Below, piece by piece: positions 54,318 to 62,813 of a stretch of DNA of 64,000 nt. The notes under the pieces were generated by a model, which had not been told where the DNA came from, made no database searches, and saw only the letters and a program-made list of their open reading frames with translations. The stretch is from CAZHHH01 sp052400685 (GTDB taxonomy: Bacteria > Bacteroidota > Bacteroidia > Bacteroidales > Marinilabiliaceae), in NCBI GenBank assembly GCA_052400685.1, contig JBQTGJ010000004.1. One strand, 5' to 3'. Each line of letters opens with the position of its first letter. Position 1 is the stretch's first letter. The position numbers were made by a program, and so were the translations under genes.

Positions 54318-55757
54318 ATGACTATGGAGACCAATACATCCTTAAAAAATAAAGAAGACATATTATCGGAGGCTAATAAAGCCAGGTGGGACTTAGGTGT
54401 CAATTTTCACGATACGGTAATTGAGTCCATATATGCGGAGGCGTCAAATATAGCCCGTAAAACAGTCAAACAAAAAGGCGAGAAAGCAGCTTATAGCATG
54501 GACCTTAAAATTGACAAGATAGTAACCAGCAAATGGTTAGGTTTTCCTATCATGTTTCTTTTACTGTCACTTGTTTTCTGGCTAACAGTCTCGGGCGCCA
54601 ATTACCCATCCGGACTGCTGTCCACGTTATTAATAGATTACATGCATCCGATATTAAAAAATGCAGCGGCCGCTATAAATATGCCATGGTGGCTCGATGG
54701 GCCGCTGATTGATGGTGGCTATTTGGCCATGGCATGGGTCATTGCCGTTATGCTACCGCCCATGGCCATTTTTTTTCCGCTCTTCACCCTGCTCGAAGAC
54801 TTAGGCTATCTGCCAAGAGTGGCTTTTAACATGGATAGTATGTTCCGCAAAGCCGGAGCGCATGGCAAACAAGCACTCACCATGAGTATGGGCTTTGGCT
54901 GTAATGCCGCCGGCGTTATCGCCGCCAGAGTAATCGACAGTCCACGCGAACGCCTAATAGCCATTATCACCAACAATTTTTCATTGTGTAACGGTCGCTG
55001 GCCCACTCAGATATTAATTGCCACCATTTTTATAGGCGCTCTTGTCCCGGCAAAAATTGCCGGTCTTGTTTCGGCCGGAGCAGTAGTGGGCGTTGCAGTA
55101 TTAGGAATCTTCTTCAGCCTGGTGGTATCATGGGGATTAAGTAAATCGGTGTTGAAAGGAGAAGCCTCATCATTCAGTCTGGAACTTCCGCCCTACCGAC
55201 CACCACGAATCTGGCAAACACTATATACCTCGTTAATAGACCGTACTATTTTTGTACTGTGGCGCGCCATTATTTTTGCTGTACCAGCAGGAATTGTGAT
55301 ATGGCTAGTTGCTAACGTACATTATGACGGACTCAGTCTGGCTCAACATTTCATTGACTGGACCAATCCTTTTGCGTTTGTCTTTGGTTTAAACGGAGTT
55401 ATATTATTGGCTTATATCATAGCCATTCCGGCCAATGAGATTGTAATTCCCACCGTTCTAATGTTAACAGCACTTAACACTGGAATCCACGGTGTAGGCG
55501 CAGGCACAGGTGTGATATTTGAACTGGACTCATTAGCCGATACCGCTAATATTCTTCATGCAGGCGGCTGGACATTGCTAACAGGCATAAACATTATGCT
55601 TTTCAGTTTACTGCACAACCCCTGTTCAACAACCATATTTACGATATACAAGGAGACTAAAAGTGTTAAATGGACAATGATATCAACGTTCCTTCCCATC
55701 GTAATGGGCTTTGCCGTTTGCTTTTTGACCACCCAAATCTGGTTTTGGCTGGTTTAA
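54318..55757 (+). CDS. feoB: FeoB-like permease (Gate/nucleoside-recognition domains)
   Basis: A 479-residue polytopic permease with two Gate domains. The N-terminal gate has GFGCNAAGVIAARVI followed by SPRERLIAIITNNFSLCNGRWP, and the second ends NPCSTTIFTIYKE. The pore Cys is followed by NAAG where canonical iron FeoB has VPA-type residues, and the GRWP motif also differs. Porphyromonas gingivalis FeoB2, a related variant, imports manganese, so Mn is a live alternative to Fe. Starts at ATG 54318 or 54324. Together with the GTPase it makes about 745 residues, a normal FeoB length. Confidence 0.88.
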   Translation: MTMETNTSLKNKEDILSEANKARWDLGVNFHDTVIESIYAEASNIARKTVKQKGEKAAYSMDLKIDKIVTSKWLGFPIMFLLLSLVFWLTVSGANYPSGLLSTLLIDYMHPILKNAAAAINMPWWLDGPLIDGGYLAMAWVIAVMLPPMAIFFPLFTLLEDLGYLPRVAFNMDSMFRKAGAHGKQALTMSMGFGCNAAGVIAARVIDSPRERLIAIITNNFSLCNGRWPTQILIATIFIGALVPAKIAGLVSAGAVVGVAVLGIFFSLVVSWGLSKSVLKGEASSFSLELPPYRPPRIWQTLYTSLIDRTIFVLWRAIIFAVPAGIVIWLVANVHYDGLSLAQHFIDWTNPFAFVFGLNGVILLAYIIAIPANEIVIPTVLMLTALNTGIHGVGAGTGVIFELDSLADTANILHAGGWTLLTGINIMLFSLLHNPCSTTIFTIYKETKSVKWTMISTFLPIVMGFAVCFLTTQIWFWLV

Positions 55758-55791
55758 AAAATAAAAAACAATTGAATCTGACAGCTATCAA

Positions 55792-55823
55792 AGTAAACCT
55801 CCCCCTAAAAAGGGAGGTTTACT
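55792..55823. terminator. Inverted repeat after the metal operon
   Basis: Perfect 12-bp arms AGTAAACCTCCC and GGGAGGTTTACT (loop CCTAAAAA) 34 bp past the permease stop. The T-tract after it is short (ATTTAT), so it may be a weak terminator or a dispersed palindrome. Confidence 0.55.
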
Positions 55824-55929
55824 ATTTATCAGAGGAGTCAGGAGGGATCAAAATGAGTTTCCAGAAACCTCCAAGTACTGCCTTGTCGATAAGATTACAT
55901 GATTGCAATATTTGCAGCGCCGACGCTCC

Positions 55930-57297
55930 TTAAAATTTATAATCGATCCCGATACCAAAAACATTATTGGTTCTGCTATAAACGTCAGATCCGGTTAAGC
56001 CCGTTCCGTTATAATTCGCTGATTCTTTTGTCCAGTCATTATAGCCGGTATAAAAATAACCAACGTTCAACATTAAATTCGGCGTAAAATTCCAGGCGCC
56101 ACCAAAACCAATGCTATAAGAATCCAAACTATAGCTCAAATCGCTTTGATAATCATCTGTAATCGCTGTCACAGTAAACTGCACTCCGGCGCTTACCAGA
56201 AAACGGTCGTTAAACCGGTATTCACTACCCATCAGGTACTCATCGCTACCGCCATCAATGGCCTCTTGCTTATTGCCTGCCATCTCCGCATCCGAATCAA
56301 AAAAATGATGATAACCACCGGTCATCACCCATTTTTCCGTAAACAGGTAAGAAGCACCAAGCGAAAAAATCGCCGGAATATCACTGGGCGTTTTAGCTCC
56401 ATCCTGAAACAAACCAGTACCGTCAATTTTGGTGTCATTTTGCAATTCAACAGACGTTTTGAATTCATATTTTGCTGACAAATTTAAATCAGACGCATGA
56501 TAATTAATGCTTAAAACAGGTGCAAAACCCCAACCGGTTTGTTTGCTGTCAAGTTCCAGATCGGCCGTACTGGCAGCATAATCAGACATCCCTGCGGCCT
56601 CAAAAAACTCAGTGGCCTTCATCATTGCTCCCGTGGGATTCAACAACGGATGTTGCGGATTAATCTGAATATTCCGAAGATAACCTTTATAACCATTGGT
56701 AACAGAAGTTAAACGAAGACCAACCGCACCCGAAAAGGCATCACTAAATTGATACGAACCATTAACCTGAAAACCGATAAGATAAGAATTCCCCTGCATT
56801 GAACTTTCCAAATCATACGCAGTAGTTGAGATCCCAGCACCTGTAAGCGCATAAGGAAGCATGGATACCGGCGCTTCAAACGATGGCAGCCCGTCATCGA
56901 ACGTAACTTCTCCACCACCACCTACCACGGCAATCTGTCCCGACAAAACCAACTTATCCTTCTTATAGGCAAACTGTAATCCCGGGATAATAGGTGAATT
57001 AGTTGAGCCCTTAAATACTTTAACTTTGCTGCCATTATTGTTGACGGCAAAAGGTTCGAATGTTGAGGTTATGGTCCGGGTCTGAAAAGCAAATTGATTC
57101 GATAACGAAATATAAAATCCATCATCTAAAAAGGTTAAACCCGCAGGATTGGCATAAACGGCATCTATTTCAGTAGAAGCGTCACGAGCCGGGTTTCTCA
57201 AAAAATAAACACTCTGATTGGTGTTGGTCAGAATACCACCGGCGAATGCAGCACTTGCAACTGAGACAAAAAATGCAACTAGATATAACTTTTTCAA
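55930..57297 (-). CDS. OmpP1/FadL family outer-membrane protein
   Basis: A 455-residue outer-membrane barrel with signal peptide (MKKLYLVAFFVSVASAAFA) and the early RNPARDASTEIDAVYANPAGLTF segment typical of FadL-type proteins, followed by about 14 alternating strands and a C-terminal F (IGIDYKF). FadL proteins carry hydrophobic substrates such as long-chain fatty acids or aromatics across the outer membrane. Monocistronic on the minus strand; a TATTTTTG-type box (57359-57366, minus strand) may be its promoter. The gap 57298-57654 contains no other gene. Confidence 0.9.
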   Translation of the reverse strand: MKKLYLVAFFVSVASAAFAGGILTNTNQSVYFLRNPARDASTEIDAVYANPAGLTFLDDGFYISLSNQFAFQTRTITSTFEPFAVNNNGSKVKVFKGSTNSPIIPGLQFAYKKDKLVLSGQIAVVGGGGEVTFDDGLPSFEAPVSMLPYALTGAGISTTAYDLESSMQGNSYLIGFQVNGSYQFSDAFSGAVGLRLTSVTNGYKGYLRNIQINPQHPLLNPTGAMMKATEFFEAAGMSDYAASTADLELDSKQTGWGFAPVLSINYHASDLNLSAKYEFKTSVELQNDTKIDGTGLFQDGAKTPSDIPAIFSLGASYLFTEKWVMTGGYHHFFDSDAEMAGNKQEAIDGGSDEYLMGSEYRFNDRFLVSAGVQFTVTAITDDYQSDLSYSLDSYSIGFGGAWNFTPNLMLNVGYFYTGYNDWTKESANYNGTGLTGSDVYSRTNNVFGIGIDYKF

Positions 57298-57654
57298 AAT
57301 AAATTTCTTTAGTAGTTAATGTTTCAGGAAATATACCCTTTGGTAAAAATAAAGGCCACAAAAATAGCAATAATTGTTTACCAACCTAACCGCCAATTAA
57401 TTAAAAGAAATATAACCAGTTAGCAAAAAATAAAAAATCAAAGGGATAAAAATCAACTAAATACTTGTCCGAAAACGCCGGCCTCAAATAAAAAAGCGTC
57501 CTTTTTGAGGCTTTCAGACGTTCATAATTTGTTTTTTTGCAGACAGAATGAAGCGCACTCACACACCTAATTTCATTGGTATTTACGCTTTCCGGCAAGT
57601 ATGTTAGTATCGAAGCCTTTGGGAAATAACAATTTTAAGAGTATGCATAACACA

Positions 57655-58728
57655 TCAAAAAACCTTTCCCTCATCCCGCAGCGTCTGAATCACCTCTCTG
57701 CGAATAATTTTTCCACTAGTGGTTCGTGGAAACACCGGCACCGTATAAATATGTGCCGGACGTTCATATTTTCCCACATTGTTCATTATCGCCTCATACA
57801 AACCTTCCGAATCAGCAATTTCTCCTTCAACCACCAAGATGATCTGTTGTCCTAACTTCTCGTGTGGCAATGAAGCTATTAATATGGATTGAGAAAAAAG
57901 ATGCTGAATTTTCATTTCCACGCGCTCCGGCAATATCTTTATGCCACCACTATTTATAACATTATCCTCACGGCCCAAAATAATAAAAGAGCCATCGTGA
58001 CGAAGCTCCAGCAAATCATTGGTAACAATGGGCTCATCTGTAATGCCTGCGACAGTTGCCACCAAACAGCCGCGATCATCAGCCTGTATCTTAACACCAT
58101 CCAGTGGTTCAAAAGCCGTTTGCCGGTTCACACCGTTAATGCACCTCAACGCAATATGCGACAACGATTCCGTCATTCCATAAGTCTCATAAGCCTCAAA
58201 TGGCTGTCCCTGCAATTGCCTGTCCAGCTCCTCACTAACTTTCCCGCCGCCAATAATTACTTTTTTCAGATACGACAAATGAGACCCGGCGGATTGAATT
58301 TCATTAATCATCTGCATCGGAGTAAATGCGGCAAAATCAATGGCTTCACTGACAGATGACAAAGGATAACCGGACGGTTCTATGCTAACCAAATCCAGCC
58401 CACCCAGCAACGCCCTCACAACCATCATTTTGCCGGCAATATATGAAACCGGCAAACAGAGCAAGGCTGACATCCCTGGTCGCAATCCAAAAAAATTCAG
58501 AGTCCGCCGGGCAGAAACCAGCATGGCTTGCTTACTCACCTTCATTTTTTTTGGAGTGCCGGTTGACCCCGAAGTTTGAACCCAAATATAAGACTGATCA
58601 CTGTACCAGTCGGCCAAAAAACGCTTCAAATCAGCTCCAATCAGTTGCTCAGAAAGCTGCAAAACCTCATCGCCCGGGTAAGTGATATGGTTGATGGTTA
58701 TATGGGGAAACTTAGAAGAAGATGTCAT
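57655..58728 (-). CDS. menE: o-Succinylbenzoate-CoA ligase
   Basis: An AMP-forming acyl-CoA ligase that activates o-succinylbenzoate in menaquinone biosynthesis. The 357 residues are shorter than the usual 450-480, as in other Bacteroidota MenE proteins. Motifs: the P-loop TSGSTGTPKK (about 53-62), YGMTES, the C-terminal hinge region DNVINSGG and SGKIIRREV with the catalytic Lys. It is the last gene of menA-menC-menE on the minus strand, 121 bp after menC. Confidence 0.9.
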   Translation of the reverse strand: MTSSSKFPHITINHITYPGDEVLQLSEQLIGADLKRFLADWYSDQSYIWVQTSGSTGTPKKMKVSKQAMLVSARRTLNFFGLRPGMSALLCLPVSYIAGKMMVVRALLGGLDLVSIEPSGYPLSSVSEAIDFAAFTPMQMINEIQSAGSHLSYLKKVIIGGGKVSEELDRQLQGQPFEAYETYGMTESLSHIALRCINGVNRQTAFEPLDGVKIQADDRGCLVATVAGITDEPIVTNDLLELRHDGSFIILGREDNVINSGGIKILPERVEMKIQHLFSQSILIASLPHEKLGQQIILVVEGEIADSEGLYEAIMNNVGKYERPAHIYTVPVFPRTTSGKIIRREVIQTLRDEGKVF

Positions 58729-58849
58729 AAAATGATCCGTTAATAATATATCAGATATCTGACCTAAAAATAAAAAACGGTAGCCACATCAATAACTCCC
58801 GACTTTATGAACTGGCACAGATGAAACTATTTTTCAATTTACCAACAAT

Positions 58850-59872
58850 CTATTTTCCGTAAACAAGACACCCCTTCCTGATGGACAATGGCGATTTAAA
58901 ATTATTAGTAAAAACCTGCCCGGTTCCTAATCCCTGATGCATGTGATTGTTTAAAACGGCAGTCCATTGCGCAATGGCATTTAACCCCACATTACTTTCA
59001 AGAGCCGAGGTAACCCACCATTCCGACTTCACCGTCTGAGCCAATTCAATCCAACGCTCCGAAGATGCAAATCCACCTGTAAGACTAGGCTTAAGGATAA
59101 TATATTGTGGCCGGATCAATTCCAACATTTGACTCCGAATGGCATCATCGTGAAGTCCGATCAGCTCCTCATCGAGGGCTATTGGCAAAGGTGTGCGGCG
59201 GCACAAATCGGCCATCACCTGCCATTGCCCGGCTTTAACAGGTTGCTCAATTGAATGTAATTGCAGCCGACCCAACACTTCTAAGCGGCCAGGCGCTTCA
59301 GCGGGGGAAAAAGCACCATTGGCATCCACACGAATCTCCAGCGTCTCGCGACTGAAGCGCTGCCTTAACGTCTGAAGCAGCTGATATTCAGCCTCAAAAT
59401 CAAGTGCTCCGATCTTTAGCTTAAGACAGTTAAAGCCATCTGCCAACTTATGTTCAATCCTGCGACTCATCTCCTCAATGCGCCCCATCCATATAAGGCC
59501 GTTGATAGGTATCGATAGATGACTTTTGGTAAAATTGGATTCAAAATAAATCTGCTGTCCCCCATTTTTCAAATCTAAAAAGGCCATTTCGAGAGCAAAA
59601 CGTATAGCAGGCCACTCTTTTAGTTCATGATGAAACATTCCCGACAAATGATCGATATGCCGGCAACACCACTGAAGCTTCTCCTCCAGATCAGGCCGAT
59701 CGTCGGGCGATAAACCAGGCAATACCGAACACTCACCCACCCCGATCACCTCAGGGGTCTCATCCTCCCAAACATGAATAAAATAACTCATTTTGGTGGT
59801 CAGGACACCACGCGAAGTACCGCCCGGCTCCTTAAATTTCAATTGATACGGATAAAAAGAAGCGTTATACAT
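58850..59872 (-). CDS. menC: o-Succinylbenzoate synthase
   Basis: Enolase-superfamily dehydratase making o-succinylbenzoate for menaquinone. I use ATG 59872 (MYNASFYPYQLKF, 340 residues); the longer start 59911 prepends a hydrophobic stretch. The superfamily residues are all visible: the KxK motif LKLKIG (about 150), RVDANGAF with the Asp metal ligand, DEEL as the later ligand, and ILKPSL with the second catalytic Lys. It lies upstream of menE, with a 121-bp gap. Confidence 0.92.
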   Translation of the reverse strand: MYNASFYPYQLKFKEPGGTSRGVLTTKMSYFIHVWEDETPEVIGVGECSVLPGLSPDDRPDLEEKLQWCCRHIDHLSGMFHHELKEWPAIRFALEMAFLDLKNGGQQIYFESNFTKSHLSIPINGLIWMGRIEEMSRRIEHKLADGFNCLKLKIGALDFEAEYQLLQTLRQRFSRETLEIRVDANGAFSPAEAPGRLEVLGRLQLHSIEQPVKAGQWQVMADLCRRTPLPIALDEELIGLHDDAIRSQMLELIRPQYIILKPSLTGGFASSERWIELAQTVKSEWWVTSALESNVGLNAIAQWTAVLNNHMHQGLGTGQVFTNNFKSPLSIRKGCLVYGK

Positions 59873-60024
59873 AGTAAAAATCAATAAACACAAAAAAAAT
59901 CTGTCAAACAACTATTTACAAACGACTTAAAAAAAATGCTTTGTAGACAGTAAACAGCTATCAATATCATTAAAAAAAATCAAAAACAGTACCTACTTTT
60001 CCCGAACAGTCCGTCCTTAATGGG

Positions 60025-60117
60025 ATCTCTCTATAAAGACGGGCGTTTAAGCCGGGAAATTCAAGGCTTACGCAGGTCTATGCAAGCGTAACGCAAAAAT
60101 TGGACTTTATGGACAGG
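60025..60117. repeat. Dispersed intergenic repeat (GTCTGTCC family), partial copy
   Basis: A truncated unit (CTCTATAAAGACGGGCG at the left, ATTCAAGGCTTACGC inside, GCAAGCGTAACGCAAAAATTG and TTTATGGACAGGCAC at the right) head-to-tail with the complete unit at 60129, in the gap 59873-60267 between menC and menA. The first 150 bp of the gap are A/T-rich with no feature seen. Confidence 0.65.
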
Positions 60118-60128
60118 CACTAAATAGT

Positions 60129-60266
60129 GTCTGTCCATAAACTAAGCGTTTGAAATATAAAGCTCAAATACAAGGCTTGCGAAGTCATAAAAATCAAGGA
60201 GTTTACTTTTCGTAAATGACTGTTTTTATGACAAGCATAACGAAGTAGTTGACTTTATAGACAGAC
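60129..60266. repeat. Dispersed intergenic repeat (GTCTGTCC family), well-preserved copy
   Basis: 138 bp with ends GTCTGTCCATAAA and TTTATAGACAGAC, interior CAAGGCTTGCGAAGTCATAA, TTTACTTTTCGTAAA and ATGACAAGCATAACG. It ends 2 bp before the menA stop codon. It is 141-bp-unit-like, matching 39008-39148 over its length. Confidence 0.8.
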
Positions 60267-60267
60267 T

Positions 60268-61173
60268 CTAAAAAAGAGTGAGGGCGCTAAGGACGACAAA
60301 CAACAAAGTACTCAACGACAAATTGCGCAACTCATTATCCAATTTCTCAGCTTTAGAATCATCAAATACAGTCAGAACATTACGGATAAAAAATGGCAAT
60401 GAAAAGACAACCGGCCAAAGCGTCATATTTTCGGGACTCCCAAACATAAAAAAAGAAATAGCCAGCCAACCGGCAGCAATAAGCGTAAAATGATACCATG
60501 CAGCACGCTTACGCCCTATCTTTACTACCAGGGTATATTTCCCACTATCACGGTCAGACTCAAGATCCCTGATGTTATTGAGATTTAAAACTCCGGCACT
60601 AAAAAACCCAATGGATGCCGCCGGCAATAACACGATCCAGTGCCAGCTGTTAGTATGTAAAAACCAGGTTCCTGCAACCCCCAGCAATCCAAAAAACAGA
60701 AACACATACAGATCTCCCAAACCACGATAACCATATGGCTTTTTGCCTACAGTATAACGGATGGCTGCAGCAATGGAGGCCAGTCCCAGTAAAAGAAACA
60801 CAAATTGCACAAAGGTGATTGTCGGAAATGACACAAACAATAAAACCAGACCTGCGATCAATGCCAACAAAGCACAAATTATCATGGCACGCTTCATCTG
60901 CGTTAATGAAATAACGCCGCTCTGAATCATGCGTTTTGGTCCCTGTCGGAGCGCATTATCGGCGCCCGACAACGCATCACCATAGTCGTTGGATAAATTG
61001 GATAAAATCTGTAAAAAAAGAGTAGTCAAAGCCGCCCATAACAAAACATAACCGTTAAACAAATTTTGCTGGGCCGCCAACACACTGCCCATAAAGATAG
61101 TAGAAAGCGCCAACGGGAGGGTTCTTAATCGCAACGACACCACCCAGGCTTTTATATTATTCATATCAAACAA
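60268..61173 (-). CDS. menA: 1,4-dihydroxy-2-naphthoate polyprenyltransferase
   Basis: Membrane prenyltransferase attaching the isoprenoid tail in menaquinone synthesis. The 301 residues have about eight to nine transmembrane helices and the two Asp-rich motifs NDYGDALSGAD (about 63-73) and NNIRDLESDRDSGK (about 198-211). Start at 61173 or 61164 (MNNIKAW). Gene order on the minus strand is S24 repressor, menA, menC, menE; the repressor ends 24 bp upstream. Confidence 0.93.
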   Translation of the reverse strand: MFDMNNIKAWVVSLRLRTLPLALSTIFMGSVLAAQQNLFNGYVLLWAALTTLFLQILSNLSNDYGDALSGADNALRQGPKRMIQSGVISLTQMKRAMIICALLALIAGLVLLFVSFPTITFVQFVFLLLGLASIAAAIRYTVGKKPYGYRGLGDLYVFLFFGLLGVAGTWFLHTNSWHWIVLLPAASIGFFSAGVLNLNNIRDLESDRDSGKYTLVVKIGRKRAAWYHFTLIAAGWLAISFFMFGSPENMTLWPVVFSLPFFIRNVLTVFDDSKAEKLDNELRNLSLSTLLFVVLSALTLF

Positions 61174-61196
61174 ATTTCTTTCAAAAATAGTAAAAG

Positions 61197-62003
61197 CTAC
61201 GTCAAATTCGCTTTGATTTGGGCCACATCCTGCCGCAAATCAGCCAGTGTTTTGACCAAAGTTGCCATTCCCATCTGTTCTGAAGGCAATTCGGGACTAA
61301 TGTAATGAACAAACTTCCATATTTCGCGGATGTTATTCACGTCAATTTCGTAGGGTTTAAAAAGAGGATTCATAGAAATACAACGTAAAACACCACGGCG
61401 ATCTAAAAGGTTTTCAACGATTTTAAAAGAGATGCCATCATTCAACGTAAAAATGACACAAGGCTGTCCATCTTTAATACTTTTCCAATCCTGCACAAAC
61501 TCGCCCGTAACCCAGGCTCCCGGAGGTATTGGAAGCATTGAATCACCACTGATCTGAAACGTTCTGTATTTTCTGTTTCTATCAAGAAATGGCAGCCGGA
61601 ACACCGGTAACGACACAATGTATTCGGGGTCGGCAAACCCGGTCAGATATCCTGCCTTAGCCTTCTCAGGCACCAGCTCAATATTTTCCTCATTGTCGGG
61701 CCCCACGGTGGCAGTTAATACGCGAAGTTTGGCGCCCCTCACAAACACATCATTTCCGTTTTCCAACTCACGCAACTGCGATAATGACAGCACTTCAATA
61801 TTAACGCGTATCAACGTATCGATGGAAATATTGAAATAATCGGAAAATTTTATCAACATCTCGATTGGGGGAAGCGAAATTTTATTTTCGTAATTATTAA
61901 GTGTGGGGCGCTTAATATCCAAAATATTAGCCAGGTCATCCTGAGTTAAGTGCTTGCGCTTACGTAAAAATCGAATATTGGAAGATAAAAACATACACAG
62001 CAA
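61197..62003 (-). CDS. XRE-type repressor with S24 peptidase domain (LexA/CI-like)
   Basis: A 268-residue regulator. The N-terminal helix-turn-helix (LSSNIRFLRKRKHLTQDDLANILDIKRPTLNNYE, given here as a long segment split: LTQDDLANILDIKRPTLNNY is the recognition unit) precedes a linker with an AKAGYL cleavage-type site (about 117-122) and an S24 serine peptidase domain with the nucleophile ISGDSMLP and the general-base Lys in GISFKIVE. Such proteins often self-cleave on DNA damage or prophage induction. Start 62003 or 61994 (MFLSSN). Divergent from the YegP-type gene; candidate operators lie in the gap. Confidence 0.85.
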   Translation of the reverse strand: MLCMFLSSNIRFLRKRKHLTQDDLANILDIKRPTLNNYENKISLPPIEMLIKFSDYFNISIDTLIRVNIEVLSLSQLRELENGNDVFVRGAKLRVLTATVGPDNEENIELVPEKAKAGYLTGFADPEYIVSLPVFRLPFLDRNRKYRTFQISGDSMLPIPPGAWVTGEFVQDWKSIKDGQPCVIFTLNDGISFKIVENLLDRRGVLRCISMNPLFKPYEIDVNNIREIWKFVHYISPELPSEQMGMATLVKTLADLRQDVAQIKANLT

Positions 62004-62049
62004 CCATTAAATTACAAAAAATAACACCAAAACAATAATAATCAAATAC

Positions 62050-62062
62050 TTACACCAAGTAA
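62050..62062. promoter_or_regulatory. Small palindrome next to the S24 repressor start
   Basis: TTACACCAAGTAA has matching TTAC/GTAA ends around a 5-base centre, 47 bp upstream of the repressor start; a possible autoregulatory site. Weak on its own. Confidence 0.25.
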
Positions 62063-62221
62063 ACATACCAACTGATTAAAATCACACCAAAATTATGATT
62101 AAAAAAGGCAATATCAAAATTAGCTTTGCTCTATAATACTTTAAATTCATATAAAAATGCTTGGCCAAAAATCCCTGTGACAGGTCATAAAACTTCATTT
62201 TTTGCTGATAATAGTTAGCAA

Positions 62222-62245
62222 TTTGTCAATTTTTAGATTGACAAA
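62222..62245. promoter_or_regulatory. Operator-like inverted repeat between S24 repressor and YegP-type gene
   Basis: TTTGTCAAT (62222-62230) and ATTGACAAA (62237-62245) are exact complements separated by 6 bases. The site is in the divergent gap 62004-62381, 137 bp before the YegP-type gene and about 220 bp from the repressor start. The 9-bp arms and short spacer suit a dimeric regulator. The rest of the gap shows no gene. Confidence 0.5.
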
Positions 62246-62381
62246 AGACGTATTATTTTGTAAATTACTAAGTAAATGATTCGCAAAGAATAATTACCTC
62301 ATGTTATGGTAGCATAAGGAACAGATGCAAAGATTTAACATTACAAATGCACGTTAAACTCTTAACTAAAATTTAATTATC

Positions 62382-62711
62382 ATGAAATTTGTTATTGCAT
62401 GCAAAAATGAGGGAGCCTACCAATTTTACCTAAAAGACTCAGAAGACAGGCCGGTTCTTTGGAGCCCCCGTTACCCGACTAAACATCAATGCCGGGAAGG
62501 AATTGAGCATTTACGCCAGCAAATTGTGGAAGACCATAATTTTGATAAATGGCGGACGGAAAGTGGTCGTTATGTATTCCACTTAAAAGATAATGATGGC
62601 AGATTGCTTGCCATGAGTGCACCTTTTAACAGCAAAAACGAATGTCACCGTACCATTGGTCAGGTGCTTGATATGGTTCGTGTCGCTGTAGAAGAAGACC
62701 ATGCTTTTTAA
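62382..62711 (+). CDS. YegP-type protein with two DUF1508 repeats
   Basis: A 109-residue protein made of two DUF1508 units (about 3-52 and 57-106), each with the GxYxFxLKD-type strand (GAYQFYLKDSEDRP, GRYVFHLKDNDGRL) and the later C[R/H]xx-type helix. YegP family members are small soluble proteins of unknown role. Its promoter region faces that of the S24 repressor gene. A terminator follows at 62757. Confidence 0.9.
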   Translation: MKFVIACKNEGAYQFYLKDSEDRPVLWSPRYPTKHQCREGIEHLRQQIVEDHNFDKWRTESGRYVFHLKDNDGRLLAMSAPFNSKNECHRTIGQVLDMVRVAVEEDHAF

Positions 62712-62756
62712 TCGCGCTTTGCGAATCATATTAGTGTATATAATCAGCCTGCTTTA

Positions 62757-62786
62757 AAACCTGCTCGAAATGAGCAGGTTTTTTTT
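62757..62786 (+). terminator. Rho-independent terminator after YegP-type gene
   Basis: AAACCTGCTC and GAGCAGGTTT arms with a short GAAAT loop followed by a run of T; 45 bp past the stop codon. Confidence 0.85.
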
Positions 62787-62813
62787 ATCTTTCTGCCATA
62801 AAACAAAACTCAC

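Noticed and set aside
53520..55757. FeoB split as a frameshift
   Set aside because: Both parts are in one reading frame; the separation is a single in-frame stop, not a frameshift. Natural split, nonsense mutation and sequencing error remain open.
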